A stretch of 17,866 nt of DNA, taken from contig PUKU01000057.1 in assembly GCA_003550625.1 (NCBI GenBank), positions 1-17,866 of the forward strand, in the 5' to 3' direction. This document shows, in pieces, positions 17,866-17,866 of this stretch. This stretch comes from Candidatus Aenigmatarchaeota archaeon (GTDB taxonomy: Archaea > Aenigmatarchaeota > Aenigmatarchaeia > PWEA01). A program made the translations under genes and the position numbers. Within the stretch, counting starts at the first letter, position 1, and each line of letters starts with the position of its first letter. The notes under the pieces are model-generated. The model was not told the DNA's origin. It made no database searches and saw only the letters and a list, made by a program, of their open reading frames with translations.

Positions 17866-17866
17866 C

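Overview
The whole 17.9-kb window is the inside of one giant gene on the minus strand. Reading the minus strand from position 17865 down to position 1 (forward-coordinate codons start at 3k+1) gives 5,955 codons with no stop, and neither the start nor the stop codon lies in the window. The phase was checked at both ends and at many internal landmarks. I see no second gene, RNA gene, promoter, terminator, insertion sequence or CRISPR array. Open frames in the other five phases are shadows of this gene.

The predicted protein is extremely acidic (Glu and Asp dominate, Lys is scarce), rich in N-x-S/T sequons, Tyr and Trp, and has cysteines that mostly come in pairs. It looks like a chain of extracellular beta-sandwich (Ig-like, CARDB-like, NEW3-like) modules. 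Arg is mostly AGA/AGG and ATA is heavily used for Ile. Together with the C-terminal module types this points to an archaeon. The acidity suggests a salt-in halophile, and I favour a DPANN lineage such as Nanohaloarchaeota. That placement is inference.

Layout from the N-terminal to the C-terminal side (high to low coordinates): (1) 17865-15592, mixed CARDB/NEW3-like and unrecognised modules. (2) 15591-5770, nine tandem copies of a super-repeat of about 330 residues. Each copy is three modules: a WG-containing Ig-like module, a module with a [DG]-C...GEQxW signature, and a module with a DDC...GDGxYxC signature. The third copy carries an extra insert of about 318 codons between its first and second modules. 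(3) 5769-1081, a second stalk of Ig-like, DUF11-like, CARDB-like and NEW3-like modules, including two clear copies of one Ig-like module and a likely third. (4) 1080-355, a C-terminal-type domain ending in a GDGxCE...DC motif and a proline-rich (V-E/D-P)n linker. (5) 354-1, a NEW3-like domain that runs off the left edge.

The simplest reading is the rod or stalk of a giant, probably glycosylated and disulfide-stapled surface or secreted protein, of use in adhesion, cell-cell (host-symbiont) contact or defence of the cell surface. No signal peptide, membrane anchor or catalytic domain is visible here. They would lie beyond 17866 or left of position 1.
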